DNA from: Silanimonas sp.
GTDB lineage: Bacteria; Pseudomonadota; Gammaproteobacteria; Xanthomonadales; Xanthomonadaceae
Length of the DNA stretch: 64,000 nt
Reading direction: 5' to 3'
NCBI RefSeq assembly: GCF_027531545.1
Contig: NZ_JAPZSC010000001.1
Location: 248,001 to 312,000, forward strand
Under the pieces are notes generated by a model. The model ran no database searches, was not told the DNA's origin, and was given only the letters and a program-made list of their open reading frames with translations. The translations under genes were made by a program, and so were the position numbers. This document shows positions 17,161-24,861 of the stretch, in pieces (position 1 is the stretch's first letter; every line of letters starts with the position of its first letter).

Positions 17161-17646
17161 TCAGTCCAGCTTGTAACTGTCGTGGCAGGCTCCGCACTCG
17201 CGGCCCACGGCGTTGAGGGCCGCGCCGATGCGGGCCCGATCGCCCGTGGCGGCGGCCTGCACCAGACCGGGGAGTGTCGCCTCAAAGCGCTTCTGGAGGG
17301 CGAGGAACTCCGCCTTGTTGGTCCAGATTTCGGGTTTGGCTTCGCTATCGCCCACGCCGACGGCCGTTCCTTCGGGCCACCAGTCACCGATGCGGCGCCC
17401 GGTCTCTGCAAGGGTGGCCGCCGCCGCTCGGGCGTCCTCGGCCGTGCCGCCCTCGCCCTTGACGAAGGTATCGAGGGTATTCATCGCCCGCCCAAGCGTC
17501 TTGAAGTTGGCCTTTCTCTCCTCGACCTGGGCGACCGGATCGGCCGGAGTGGAGCCCGCTTGGGCCGAGGCGCCCGAAGCAACGCCCAGAAAGGTGCTGG
17601 AAAGGGCGGCCAAGACCAACGGGCCAAACAAACGATTTGCTTTCAT
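17161..17646 (-). CDS. cytochrome c' (class II c-type cytochrome)
   Basis: Periplasmic four-helix cytochrome c'. 161 residues from ATG 17646 (Shine-Dalgarno GGAGAAG), with signal peptide MKANRLFGPLVLAALSSTFL ending near ASAQA. The heme site is at the C-terminus, ECGACHDSYKLD, with CxxCH followed by Lys-Leu as in cytochromes c' and c-556. Family members bind NO or pass electrons. It leads the b561 gene by 5 bp and forms a two-gene unit on the same strand as the rib genes but separated from ribE by a strong hairpin and 215 bp. Confidence 0.92.
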   Translation of the reverse strand: MKANRLFGPLVLAALSSTFLGVASGASAQAGSTPADPVAQVEERKANFKTLGRAMNTLDTFVKGEGGTAEDARAAAATLAETGRRIGDWWPEGTAVGVGDSEAKPEIWTNKAEFLALQKRFEATLPGLVQAAATGDRARIGAALNAVGRECGACHDSYKLD

Positions 17647-17814
17647 CGACTTCTCCGTTGCTTTCGCTGCCGGACGGCGGGCCGGCACCGTGGTCATCCG
17701 ACGTTCGGCCCTCATGGCCGGACTTCGCCGGAAGCCCAGAGACGAGCGTGCGGCGCCAAAGACGCAGGACGATTGGTGCGCTGTTGCGATTCGATTGCGG
17801 GCGGAGCGTCATGC

Positions 17815-17847
17815 GGCCGAACGGACCATCGGCGCGTCCGATCGGCC
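17815..17847 (-). terminator. long hairpin downstream of ribE
   Basis: On the minus strand GGCCGATCGGAC, a 9-nt loop and GTCCGTTCGGCC form a 12-bp stem with one mismatch, 14 bp past the ribE stop. No U-run follows, but stem length and position suggest that transcription of the upstream rib half ends or is attenuated here, before the cytochrome c' gene. Confidence 0.5.
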
Positions 17848-17861
17848 AGAGGGAAGGCCCG

Positions 17862-18464
17862 TCAGGCCCAGCCCTCGGTCTCGGCGAGACGGGCGACATA
17901 GCGCGCCACGGTGTCGACCTCGAGATTCACCGGGCTGCCCACCGGCATCACACCGAAGCCAGTGTGGGCCAGCGTGTGCGGCACCAGCATCACCTCGAAG
18001 CCCGCCTCATCCACCGCGTTGACGGTGAGCGAGGTGCCATCGACGGCGATCGAGCCCTTGGTGGCGATGAAGCGCAGCAGGGCTTTCGGCGCGCTGAAGC
18101 GCCAGCGCTGGCCGCGAGCGTCGTCGTGCACCGCTTCGACCGCACCAACGCCATCCACATGCCCGCTCACGAGGTGGCCACCGAGGCGGTCGCCGACGCG
18201 CAGCGCGCGCTCCAGGTTCACGGCCGCGCCCACGGGCAACGCGCCGAGCGTCGTCAGGACGAGGGTTTCCGTCGAGACATCGGCATCGAAGTGCGCGGTG
18301 CCGAAGGCGACGACCGTCAGGCAGACGCCGTTGCAGGCGATCGACTCGCCCAGCTGCACGTCGTCGAAGGGCATGGCGCCGACGGTGAAGCGCAGGCGCA
18401 CGTCGCCCCCGAGGGGCGTGCGGTCGACGAGGCGGCCGACGGCCTGGATCAGTCCGGTGAACAT
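17862..18464 (-). CDS. ribE: riboflavin synthase alpha chain
   Basis: Dismutates two molecules of lumazine to riboflavin. The 200-residue protein has the duplicated lumazine-binding barrel: first repeat MFTGLIQAVGRLV ... GESIACNGVCLTVV, second repeat RLGGHLVSGHVDGVG ... SIAVDGTSLTVNAVDEAGFEV. It lies 112 bp after the Mpo1-like gene on the same strand, and in related genomes it would be followed directly by ribB; here an insertion of about 6 kb intervenes. A 12-bp hairpin follows its stop. Confidence 0.96.
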   Translation of the reverse strand: MFTGLIQAVGRLVDRTPLGGDVRLRFTVGAMPFDDVQLGESIACNGVCLTVVAFGTAHFDADVSTETLVLTTLGALPVGAAVNLERALRVGDRLGGHLVSGHVDGVGAVEAVHDDARGQRWRFSAPKALLRFIATKGSIAVDGTSLTVNAVDEAGFEVMLVPHTLAHTGFGVMPVGSPVNLEVDTVARYVARLAETEGWA

Positions 18465-18576
18465 CGCGGGGTCCCGAGCGGAGAGCCCGCGATTATAGGG
18501 AGCGCCCCCGGGCCGGGCGTCGCCGTGGTGGCAACGCGGCGTTGCGCGGCGGCTGGCGAACCGCGCCGCGGGCGGC

Positions 18577-19038
18577 TCAGTAGGGCAGGCCGGCCTTGCG
18601 GAAGGCCTTCACCAGCAGGAACAGCGGCCCGACCAGCAGGAACTGCAGGTCTTCGAGGAAACTGGGCTTCTTGCCTTCGATCTTGTGGCCGACGAACTGC
18701 GCGATCCAGGTGACCACGAAGGCCGCCAGCGCGACCCAGCCCGCGTGGGGCAGGACGAAGAACGACGCCACCGACGCGGCCGTGAAGCCCGCCATCACCA
18801 CCGCCATGGGCACGGACAGGCGCAGGTAGTACACGAGCGAGGCCGCGACGAACGCGTAGCAGAGCCACGGGTGCACGACGAACATCAACGCCAGCGTGCA
18901 CCAGACGATGATCGGCACGCAGACCCAATGCACGGCGACATTGGTCGGGTGGCGGTGCGATTCCGCGTACTGGCCGACCAGCACGTCGATGCGGCGGCGT
19001 TCGCGGGGCTGCGGAAGGTCGGCGGCGGTGGTGTTCAC
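18577..19038 (-). CDS. DUF962/Mpo1-like membrane protein
   Basis: A 153-residue membrane protein of the DUF962 family, whose yeast member Mpo1 is an Fe(II)-dependent dioxygenase in 2-hydroxy fatty acid alpha-oxidation. The family motif YAESHRHPTNVAVHWVCVPI is intact, followed by four hydrophobic segments and the conserved end WIAQFVGHKIEGKKPSFLEDL (second His motif). GTG 19038 is preferred: GGAG lies 7 bp upstream and the product starts in line with the family, while the open frame above overlaps the AraC gene. It is not a usual rib-operon member; function here is inferred from the family only. Confidence 0.85.
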   Translation of the reverse strand: MNTTAADLPQPRERRRIDVLVGQYAESHRHPTNVAVHWVCVPIIVWCTLALMFVVHPWLCYAFVAASLVYYLRLSVPMAVVMAGFTAASVASFFVLPHAGWVALAAFVVTWIAQFVGHKIEGKKPSFLEDLQFLLVGPLFLLVKAFRKAGLPY

Positions 19039-19145
19039 GGCGAGGCTCCAGTCGGACGCTGGCAGCCTGCGGTCCCAAGGCCTTGGCGGCATGAACCAAC
19101 GCACTGAGTTTGCGCAGGGGACGAGATCGAAGGCCGCGGTCGGGC

Positions 19146-19889
19146 TCAGCGCCCCGGCGACAGCGAGGACGGCGCGGCGCCGATGATCCGCCGGAAGCTT
19201 CGCGACAAGTGCGCCGCATCGGCGAAGCCGGTGGCATGCGCCGTGGCCGTCACCCCCTCCCCGGCCTGCAGCCGCGCCGTGGCTTCGAGCAGGCGCCGCC
19301 ACAGTAAGTAGTTGCGCACCGGCAGGCCCGTCGCTTCGCGGAACAGCACCTGGAACCGGCTCGGCGACAGGTGCGCACGCTCGGCCAGCGAACGGTGCGT
19401 CCACGGCGCGAGCGGCTCGGCCTCGAGGGCCTCGAGGGCGCGCTTCAACCGGGCATCCGCGGGCGCTTGCACCGCCAAGCCCGGCCAGCACTCGGCGCAC
19501 CAGCGCGCGGCCAGCGCCTCCACCGCACCAGCCTCCGCACCGGCCTCCGCATTGGCGCCGGGTCGCGCCAGCGCACGCAGGGCGTCCAGCAGGGCGGGCT
19601 CCGGCGCCCGGGCTTCGCCCCCGGCCTCGCGCCAGGCCTGCCACGCGCGCGGCCCGACGTCGAAGAAGAGGTAGGCGATCAGCGCGTCACCGCCGCGGAT
19701 GCGATGCCGCTCCATCGGGGCGAAGGCCGCGAAACGACTCGTGCTTGCCCCGACATCGTCGCGCTCGACCCGGAAATCCTCGTCCAACGCCACCATCGCC
19801 TGCAGCGCGCGATGGGCGTGCCAGCCCGAATCCGCGGTTCGTGTCAGCACCAGCGCGCGCTCGCGGAAGAAGTGCAGGCGCGCGGGCAT
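19146..19889 (-). CDS. AraC-family transcriptional regulator
   Basis: A 247-residue regulator with an AraC-type double helix-turn-helix at the C-terminus (about 150-247): SLAERAHLSPSRFQVLFREATGLPVRNYLLWRRL and GFADAAHLSRSFRRIIGAAPSSL. The N-terminal half (1-90) looks like a cupin-type sensing domain. An Ala/Glu-rich linker (ANAEAGAEAGAVEAL) joins them. It starts 2 bp after the ribD stop, so it is co-transcribed with riboflavin genes although no AraC protein is a known rib regulator. Its target is unknown. Confidence 0.88.
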   Translation of the reverse strand: MPARLHFFRERALVLTRTADSGWHAHRALQAMVALDEDFRVERDDVGASTSRFAAFAPMERHRIRGGDALIAYLFFDVGPRAWQAWREAGGEARAPEPALLDALRALARPGANAEAGAEAGAVEALAARWCAECWPGLAVQAPADARLKRALEALEAEPLAPWTHRSLAERAHLSPSRFQVLFREATGLPVRNYLLWRRLLEATARLQAGEGVTATAHATGFADAAHLSRSFRRIIGAAPSSLSPGR

Positions 19890-19891
19890 CG

Positions 19892-20983
19892 TCAGTGCTT
19901 CGGCCGGTAGGTGAGCCGCAAGTCGCCGTCCTCGAAAGCGTGCACCTCGAGGCGTTCCAGACCGAAGCGCTCGTCCATGCGTTCGATGCCCAGGCCGCCG
20001 AACAACGGACGGCCGCGCTCGCCCAGCACCACCGGTGCCACGTAGAGCAGCAGTTCATCGATCAGGCCGTCGCGCAGGAAGGCCCCCGCCAGCGTGGCGC
20101 CGGCTTCGACCTGCACTTCGTTCACCTGCCGCGTGGCCAGCTGCGCGAGCACGGCGAGCAGATCGAGGTGGTCGTCGCGGCGCGGAACGGCGAAGCCCTC
20201 CACGATGGGGCCGTAATCGGGAACGATGTCGTCGGCATGGGCGACCAGCGTCGGCGCCTCGCCGTCGAGCAGCCGGCAGGCCCGTGGCAGCGCGCCATGG
20301 TGGTCGAGCACCACGCGCATCGGCGGCACCACCTCGACGCCCTCGGGCACGCGGGCGGTGAGCCGCGGGTCGTCGGCGAGTACCGTGCCAAGTCCGGTGA
20401 GGATCGCCGAGGCGCGCGCGCGGTACGCCTGCACATCGGCCCGTGCGGCCTCGCCGGTGATCCATTTCGATTCGCCATTCGCCATCGCGGTGCGGCCGTC
20501 GAGGCTCATCGCCAGCTTCACGCGAACCCACGGGCGGCCCTGGCGCGCACGCATCAGGAAGCCGCGGTTCAACCATTCGGCCTCCTCGGCGAGCAGCCCG
20601 TGCTCGACGATGATGCCGGCCGCCTGCAGCGCGGTGAAGCCGCGGCCGGCCACGGCGTGGAAGGGATCGCGGATGGCCGCCACCACGCGCATCACGCCGG
20701 CGGCCACCAGCGCATCGGCGCAGGGCGGCGTGCGGCCGAAATGCGCGCAGGGCTCGAGCGTGACGTAGGCCGTTGCCCCGACGGCGCGCGTCCCGGCTTC
20801 GCGAAGCGCATGCACTTCGGCGTGCGGCCCTCCCGCCCGCTGGTGCGCGCCGCGGCCGACCACGTCGCTGCCGTGCGCGATCACGCAGCCCACCATGGGG
20901 TTCGGCTTGGTGGTGAAGGCGTGCTCGGCGGCGAGGCGCAGGGCCTCGGCCATGTGGCGGCGGTCGAGTTCGGAGAACGGCAT
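19892..20983 (-). CDS. ribD: bifunctional riboflavin biosynthesis deaminase/reductase RibD
   Basis: Deaminates the pyrimidine produced by GTP cyclohydrolase II, then reduces its ribosyl side chain with NADPH. 363 residues. Deaminase domain (about 1-145) has zinc motifs HAEVHAL and EPCAHFGRTPPCADALV; reductase domain (about 146-363) has RVKLAMSLDGRTAMANGESKWITGEAARADV and ILTGLGTVLADDPRLTAR. It starts 9 bp after the acetyltransferase gene in the glyA-nrdR-GNAT-ribD series. Confidence 0.96.
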   Translation of the reverse strand: MPFSELDRRHMAEALRLAAEHAFTTKPNPMVGCVIAHGSDVVGRGAHQRAGGPHAEVHALREAGTRAVGATAYVTLEPCAHFGRTPPCADALVAAGVMRVVAAIRDPFHAVAGRGFTALQAAGIIVEHGLLAEEAEWLNRGFLMRARQGRPWVRVKLAMSLDGRTAMANGESKWITGEAARADVQAYRARASAILTGLGTVLADDPRLTARVPEGVEVVPPMRVVLDHHGALPRACRLLDGEAPTLVAHADDIVPDYGPIVEGFAVPRRDDHLDLLAVLAQLATRQVNEVQVEAGATLAGAFLRDGLIDELLLYVAPVVLGERGRPLFGGLGIERMDERFGLERLEVHAFEDGDLRLTYRPKH

Positions 20984-20992
20984 GCGCGAAGC

Positions 20993-21478
20993 CTACGGCA
21001 CGCGGGTGAGGACATCGACGGCCTGGCCGCCGACGCGCGCGGGCGTTTCGAGGGCCCAGCCGAGGCGCTCGTAGAACGCGCGATGCTGCGGCGTGAACAG
21101 CCGCAGCCGCGGAATGCCGGCGGCGGCGGCCCGCGCCACCAGCGCATGCACCAAGGCTTCGCCGAGGCCGCGACCGCGCGCCTCCGGCGTGACGAACAGG
21201 CTGGCCAGCCACGGCCCGGGCAAAGCGGCGAGTTCCGGCGAATCCTCCGCGACAAGGCTCACCGAGCCCAGCAAGGCGCCGTCGTCGGCGAGGGCCACCA
21301 GCGTCGTGGGCACGGCCGCCTCGGCGCGGGCGGCGTCGAGCAGCTCGGCCAGCGCCTGGTCTTCCGACCATTCGGCATAGAGCCCGGCCCACTCGGCGTG
21401 GTGCCAACGGGCCAGGGTAGGAAGCCAATCGAGGGCTTCACCCGCCGGCACAAGGCGCCAGCGCGCGTCGGCGCTCAT
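20993..21478 (-). CDS. GNAT family N-acetyltransferase
   Basis: A 161-residue GNAT acetyltransferase. The acetyl-CoA pyrophosphate loop is seen as [23 protein letters not shown], preceded by the strand [11 protein letters not shown] and followed by [18 protein letters not shown]. Acceptor substrate unknown. Its ATG overlaps the nrdR stop by 4 bp and it precedes ribD, so it belongs to the glyA-nrdR-ribD transcript. Confidence 0.9.
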   Translation of the reverse strand: MSADARWRLVPAGEALDWLPTLARWHHAEWAGLYAEWSEDQALAELLDAARAEAAVPTTLVALADDGALLGSVSLVAEDSPELAALPGPWLASLFVTPEARGRGLGEALVHALVARAAAAGIPRLRLFTPQHRAFYERLGWALETPARVGGQAVDVLTRVP

Positions 21479-21999
21479 CCCTTCTTCGGCTTGGCCGGCT
21501 TCGGCACCGTGTCTTCGAGCGGCAGGTCGAGGGTCTGCGCGGCCGGCAGGTCGCGCTGCAGCTTCTCGATCTCCTCGCGGAAATCCTGCACGTCCTCGAA
21601 GCTTCGATAGACCGAGGCGAAGCGCACGTAGGCGACCTGGTCGAGCAGCTTCAGCTGTGCCATCACGAACTCGCCGACGCGCCGCGACGGCAATTCACGC
21701 TCGCCACTCTTGCGCAGCTCGTTCACCACGGCGAAGACCGCGGCATCGATCTGCTCGGCCGGCACCGGGCGCTTCTGCAGCGCCTTTTCGAAGCTGACGC
21801 GCAGCTTGCGTTCGTCGAACGCCTCGCGGCGGCCATCACTCTTGATGACCGCCGGCAGGCGCCACTCGACCTGTTCGACCGTGGAAAAGCGCTCGCCGCA
21901 GGCCGGGCATTCCCGGCGGCGACGAATGCTGCTCCCGTCCTCGGCCACGCGCGAATCGATCACGCGCGTGTCCTCGTGCGGGCAGAAGGGGCAATGCAT
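21475..21999 (-). CDS. nrdR: transcriptional repressor NrdR
   Basis: NrdR represses ribonucleotide reductase genes in response to dATP/ATP. 174 residues: a zinc ribbon (CPFC ... CPAC, residues 3-34, [17 protein letters not shown]) and an ATP-cone domain (about 48-140, [24 protein letters not shown]). A C-terminal extension after residue 150 is longer than in most NrdR. It starts 11 bp after glyA, the usual glyA-nrdR pairing. Confidence 0.97.
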   Translation of the reverse strand: MHCPFCPHEDTRVIDSRVAEDGSSIRRRRECPACGERFSTVEQVEWRLPAVIKSDGRREAFDERKLRVSFEKALQKRPVPAEQIDAAVFAVVNELRKSGERELPSRRVGEFVMAQLKLLDQVAYVRFASVYRSFEDVQDFREEIEKLQRDLPAAQTLDLPLEDTVPKPAKPKKG

Positions 22000-22010
22000 C
22001 CGTCAGTGGC

Positions 22011-23279
22011 TCAGCCGTAGACCGGGTACTTGCGGCACTGCGCCGTCACCGCGTCGCGCACGCGGGCCAGCACGGCCGCATCGGCCGGGGCGTCGAGCAC
22101 GTCGGCGATCCAGTTCGCGAGTTCGACGCAGTCGGCTTCGACGTAGCCGCGGGTGGTGACGGCCGGGGTGCCGATGCGCAGGCCCGAGGTGACGAAGGGC
22201 GAGCGCGGGTCGTTCGGCACCGAGTTCTTGTTGACGGTGATGTGCGCGGCGCCCAGCGCGGCCTCCGCGTCCTTGCCCGAGACCTCGCGACCGATGAGGT
22301 CGATCAGCATCAGGTGGTTCTGCGTGCCGCCGGAGACGATCTTGTAGCCGCGGGCGATCAGGGTCTTTGCCATGGCCTGCGCGTTCTTCAGCACCTGCTG
22401 CTGGTAGGCCTTGAATTCCGGCTCCAGCGCTTCCTTGAAGGCCACAGCCTTGGCGGCGATGACGTGCATCAGCGGGCCGCCCTGGATGCCCGGGAAGACG
22501 ATGCTCTGCAGCTTCTTCTCGAGTTCCTCGGCCTTGTCGCCGGCGCCGGCCTTGCTCAGCACGATGATGCCGCCGCGCGGGCCGCGCAGGGTCTTGTGCG
22601 TGGTGCTGGTGACGACGTGCGCGTGCGGCAGCGGGTTCGGGTAGACGCCCGCGGCGACGAGGCCGGCGATGTGCGCCATGTCGACGAAAAGGATCGCACC
22701 GACCTTGTCGGCGATCGCGCGGAAGCGCGCCCAATCGAGCACTTGGCTATAGGCGGAGAACCCCGCAATGACCATCTTCGGCTGGTGCTCGACGGCGAGG
22801 CGCTCGACCTCGTCCATGTCGATGAGGCCCTGCTCGTTCACGCCGTACTGCACGGCGTTGTAGAGCTTGCCCGAGGCGTTGACCTTGGCGCCGTGGGTCA
22901 GGTGGCCACCGTGGGCCAGCGACATGCCGAGGATGGTGTCGCCCGGCTGCAGCAGGGCCATGAACACGCCCTGGTTGGCCTGCGAGCCCGAGTGCGGCTG
23001 CACATTGGCGTAGTCGGCGCCGAACAGCGCCTTGCAGCGCTCGATGGCCAGCTTCTCGGCGACGTCGACGTACTCGCAGCCGCCGTAGTAGCGCTTGCCC
23101 GGGTAGCCTTCGGCGTACTTGTTGGTCAGCACCGAGCCCTGGGCTTCCATCACGCGCGGGCTGGCGTAGTTCTCCGAGGCGATCAGCTCGACGTGGTCTT
23201 CCTGGCGCTGCCGCTCGGCGGCCATGGCCTGGGCCAGTTCGGTGTCGTAATCGGCAATGCGCATGCTGCTCGGGAACAT
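22011..23279 (-). CDS. glyA: serine hydroxymethyltransferase
   Basis: PLP enzyme interconverting serine and glycine with transfer of a one-carbon unit to tetrahydrofolate. 422 residues; motifs [41 protein letters not shown], and the PLP lysine in [14 protein letters not shown] are intact. ATG 23279 ([12 protein letters not shown]) is chosen; a second Met is 5 codons in. Upstream lie an 18-bp tandem repeat and a long palindrome separating it from creD. It heads the glyA-nrdR-GNAT-ribD-AraC-Mpo1-ribE run. Confidence 0.97.
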   Translation of the reverse strand: MFPSSMRIADYDTELAQAMAAERQRQEDHVELIASENYASPRVMEAQGSVLTNKYAEGYPGKRYYGGCEYVDVAEKLAIERCKALFGADYANVQPHSGSQANQGVFMALLQPGDTILGMSLAHGGHLTHGAKVNASGKLYNAVQYGVNEQGLIDMDEVERLAVEHQPKMVIAGFSAYSQVLDWARFRAIADKVGAILFVDMAHIAGLVAAGVYPNPLPHAHVVTSTTHKTLRGPRGGIIVLSKAGAGDKAEELEKKLQSIVFPGIQGGPLMHVIAAKAVAFKEALEPEFKAYQQQVLKNAQAMAKTLIARGYKIVSGGTQNHLMLIDLIGREVSGKDAEAALGAAHITVNKNSVPNDPRSPFVTSGLRIGTPAVTTRGYVEADCVELANWIADVLDAPADAAVLARVRDAVTAQCRKYPVYG

Positions 23280-23330
23280 CGGGCGGGCCTCGGGCGAAAG
23301 GAAGCCGCCATTGTAGCCGCTCCCCTCCCC

Positions 23331-23366
23331 CCGTCCCGGCCGACGTCCCCGTCCCGGCCGACGTCC
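23331..23366. repeat. 18-bp perfect tandem duplication upstream of glyA
   Basis: CCGTCCCGGCCGACGTCC occurs twice in direct succession (23331-23348, 23349-23366), 52 bp upstream of the glyA start. The spacing of the two GACGTC cores is 18 bp. It may be a regulator site pair or simply replication slippage in the spacer. Confidence 0.7.
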
Positions 23367-23394
23367 CCGGCCCGCATTCGAATGCAGGCCGGGG
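23365..23394 (-). terminator. 30-bp palindrome after creD
   Basis: CCCCGGCC and GCATT pair with AATGC and GGCCGGGG, interrupted by one mismatch, around a central CG. It lies 7 bp past the creD stop on the minus strand. The stem is very GC-rich but no T-run follows, so termination is plausible, not certain. The palindrome could also serve as an operator for glyA. Confidence 0.5.
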
Positions 23395-23400
23395 CGGTCT

Positions 23401-24738
23401 TCACGGCACCGGCGGCGGTGCGCTGCCGAGCTGGGCCCAGTCGATGCGCCGGGTCAGCACCATCGTGGCGGCCAGCACGCCGAAGAGCAGCACCGCCCCC
23501 AGCAGCAGGGCGTGGTCCTCGGACTGCAGCAGGCCATAGAGCGCGCCGTACAGGGCGCCCAGCAGGGCTGCGAGGCCCAGGCCGCGCCTCGCCCCGCCCA
23601 GCACCCCGCTCAGGTAGTAGCCGATGAGGGCGATGCAGGCCCCGGCGGCCAGCGCGTAGGCCAGGCCGAAGCCGACGTGCTCGGCCAGGGCCAGCAGCAG
23701 CAGGAAGAACAGGGCCAGCGCCAACCCGACCAGCAGGTAATGCAGGGGGTGCACGGCCGCCCCACGCAGCACTTCCAGCAGGAACACGGCGCCGAACACC
23801 AGCCCGAGGAAGAGCAACGCGTATTTGATGGCGCGGTCGGTCATCAGATAGCGATCAACCGGGTCCAGCAGCTCGAGGCTCACCGCCGTGGCGTCGAGCC
23901 CGGGGCAATGCGACTCCGGCCCGCAGGCGGCGAGGCGCTGCGGCGCCTGGCTGGCCAGCGAGGAGAGCCGCCATTCGGCGCTGAACCCGTCGGCGCGGAC
24001 CTCACGCTGCACCGGCAGCGCGAAGCCGGCGAAGCGCGGGTGCGGCCAGTCGCCCGACAACCGCCAGCGGAAGTCTTCGGCCACGGGCAGCCACGACAAC
24101 TGGCTGGTGCCGGTGAGTTCCAAGCTCGCCGCCGTTTCGATGACCGCGCCGGGGGTCGCCACGCCCGGCACGGCGGCCTGCACGCCCTCAGGGAGCCAAG
24201 CCACGCCGGTGCCCGGCTCCGGCTGCAGGGCACGGCCATTGGCCTTCACCGTGAGCGCGGTGATGCCGCGGTTGTCGCCAAGGCCCAGCACCCAGCGCGC
24301 ATCGCGGATGCGCATCGAGAGCTGTCCGGGCACTTCGCGCAGCGCCGGCACGCGGAACCGCGCGCCGATGTCGGCCTTCTGCTGGAAGATGCGGGCGTCG
24401 AACAGGCCGCGCTGGCGGGTCTCGGTGCCAAGCGTGGCGTTGACGTCGACCTCGTCCGCCGCCACCAGCAGGGTTTCGACCTCGGTGTAGTCGACCGGCT
24501 GCGAAGGCGCACGCTCATGGCTGCCGACGCGCTCCATCCGCCGCACCACGCGCTCGATCTCGAGCCGCAGCAAGGGCGCCGTCACGCGCTGCGCGTTCGC
24601 ACTGGCCTGCGCGATGTCTGCGACGACCTCGGCCGCGCGCTGCTGGCGTTCGTCGACCAGCCCGTCCAGCAGGGCGAGGGGGATCAGCAACAGCAGGATC
24701 AGGCCGCCGATGGCCAGCAGCTTGCGTCCAAGACGCAT
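23401..24738 (-). CDS. creD: inner membrane protein CreD
   Basis: A 445-residue CreD/CbrD family inner-membrane protein, linked in other bacteria to the CreBC regulon, beta-lactam response and envelope integrity. An N-terminal TM helix ([20 protein letters not shown]) is followed by a periplasmic domain of about 260 residues with [14 protein letters not shown] and [23 protein letters not shown], then about six TM helices from [16 protein letters not shown] onward with the family block [25 protein letters not shown]. creB and creC are not adjacent. It lies 123 bp downstream of the acyl-AMP ligase/NRPS-like gene. Confidence 0.93.
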   Translation of the reverse strand: MRLGRKLLAIGGLILLLLIPLALLDGLVDERQQRAAEVVADIAQASANAQRVTAPLLRLEIERVVRRMERVGSHERAPSQPVDYTEVETLLVAADEVDVNATLGTETRQRGLFDARIFQQKADIGARFRVPALREVPGQLSMRIRDARWVLGLGDNRGITALTVKANGRALQPEPGTGVAWLPEGVQAAVPGVATPGAVIETAASLELTGTSQLSWLPVAEDFRWRLSGDWPHPRFAGFALPVQREVRADGFSAEWRLSSLASQAPQRLAACGPESHCPGLDATAVSLELLDPVDRYLMTDRAIKYALLFLGLVFGAVFLLEVLRGAAVHPLHYLLVGLALALFFLLLLALAEHVGFGLAYALAAGACIALIGYYLSGVLGGARRGLGLAALLGALYGALYGLLQSEDHALLLGAVLLFGVLAATMVLTRRIDWAQLGSAPPPVP

Positions 24739-24861
24739 GGGGCACCTCCAGGATTCACGGGAGGGCGCAGCGTGGGTGGGCGGCGCGGCGATCCGTCGCC
24801 CGCCGCCGGGCGGCCGGCGGGCGAATTCAGGCGCGGTCGGGCAGGCGGTGCCGATCCAGGC

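Noticed and set aside
16418-17861. Cytochrome c'/b561 as part of the rib operon
   Set aside because: A 215-bp gap and a strong hairpin separate them from ribE, and their functions are unrelated; same strand only.
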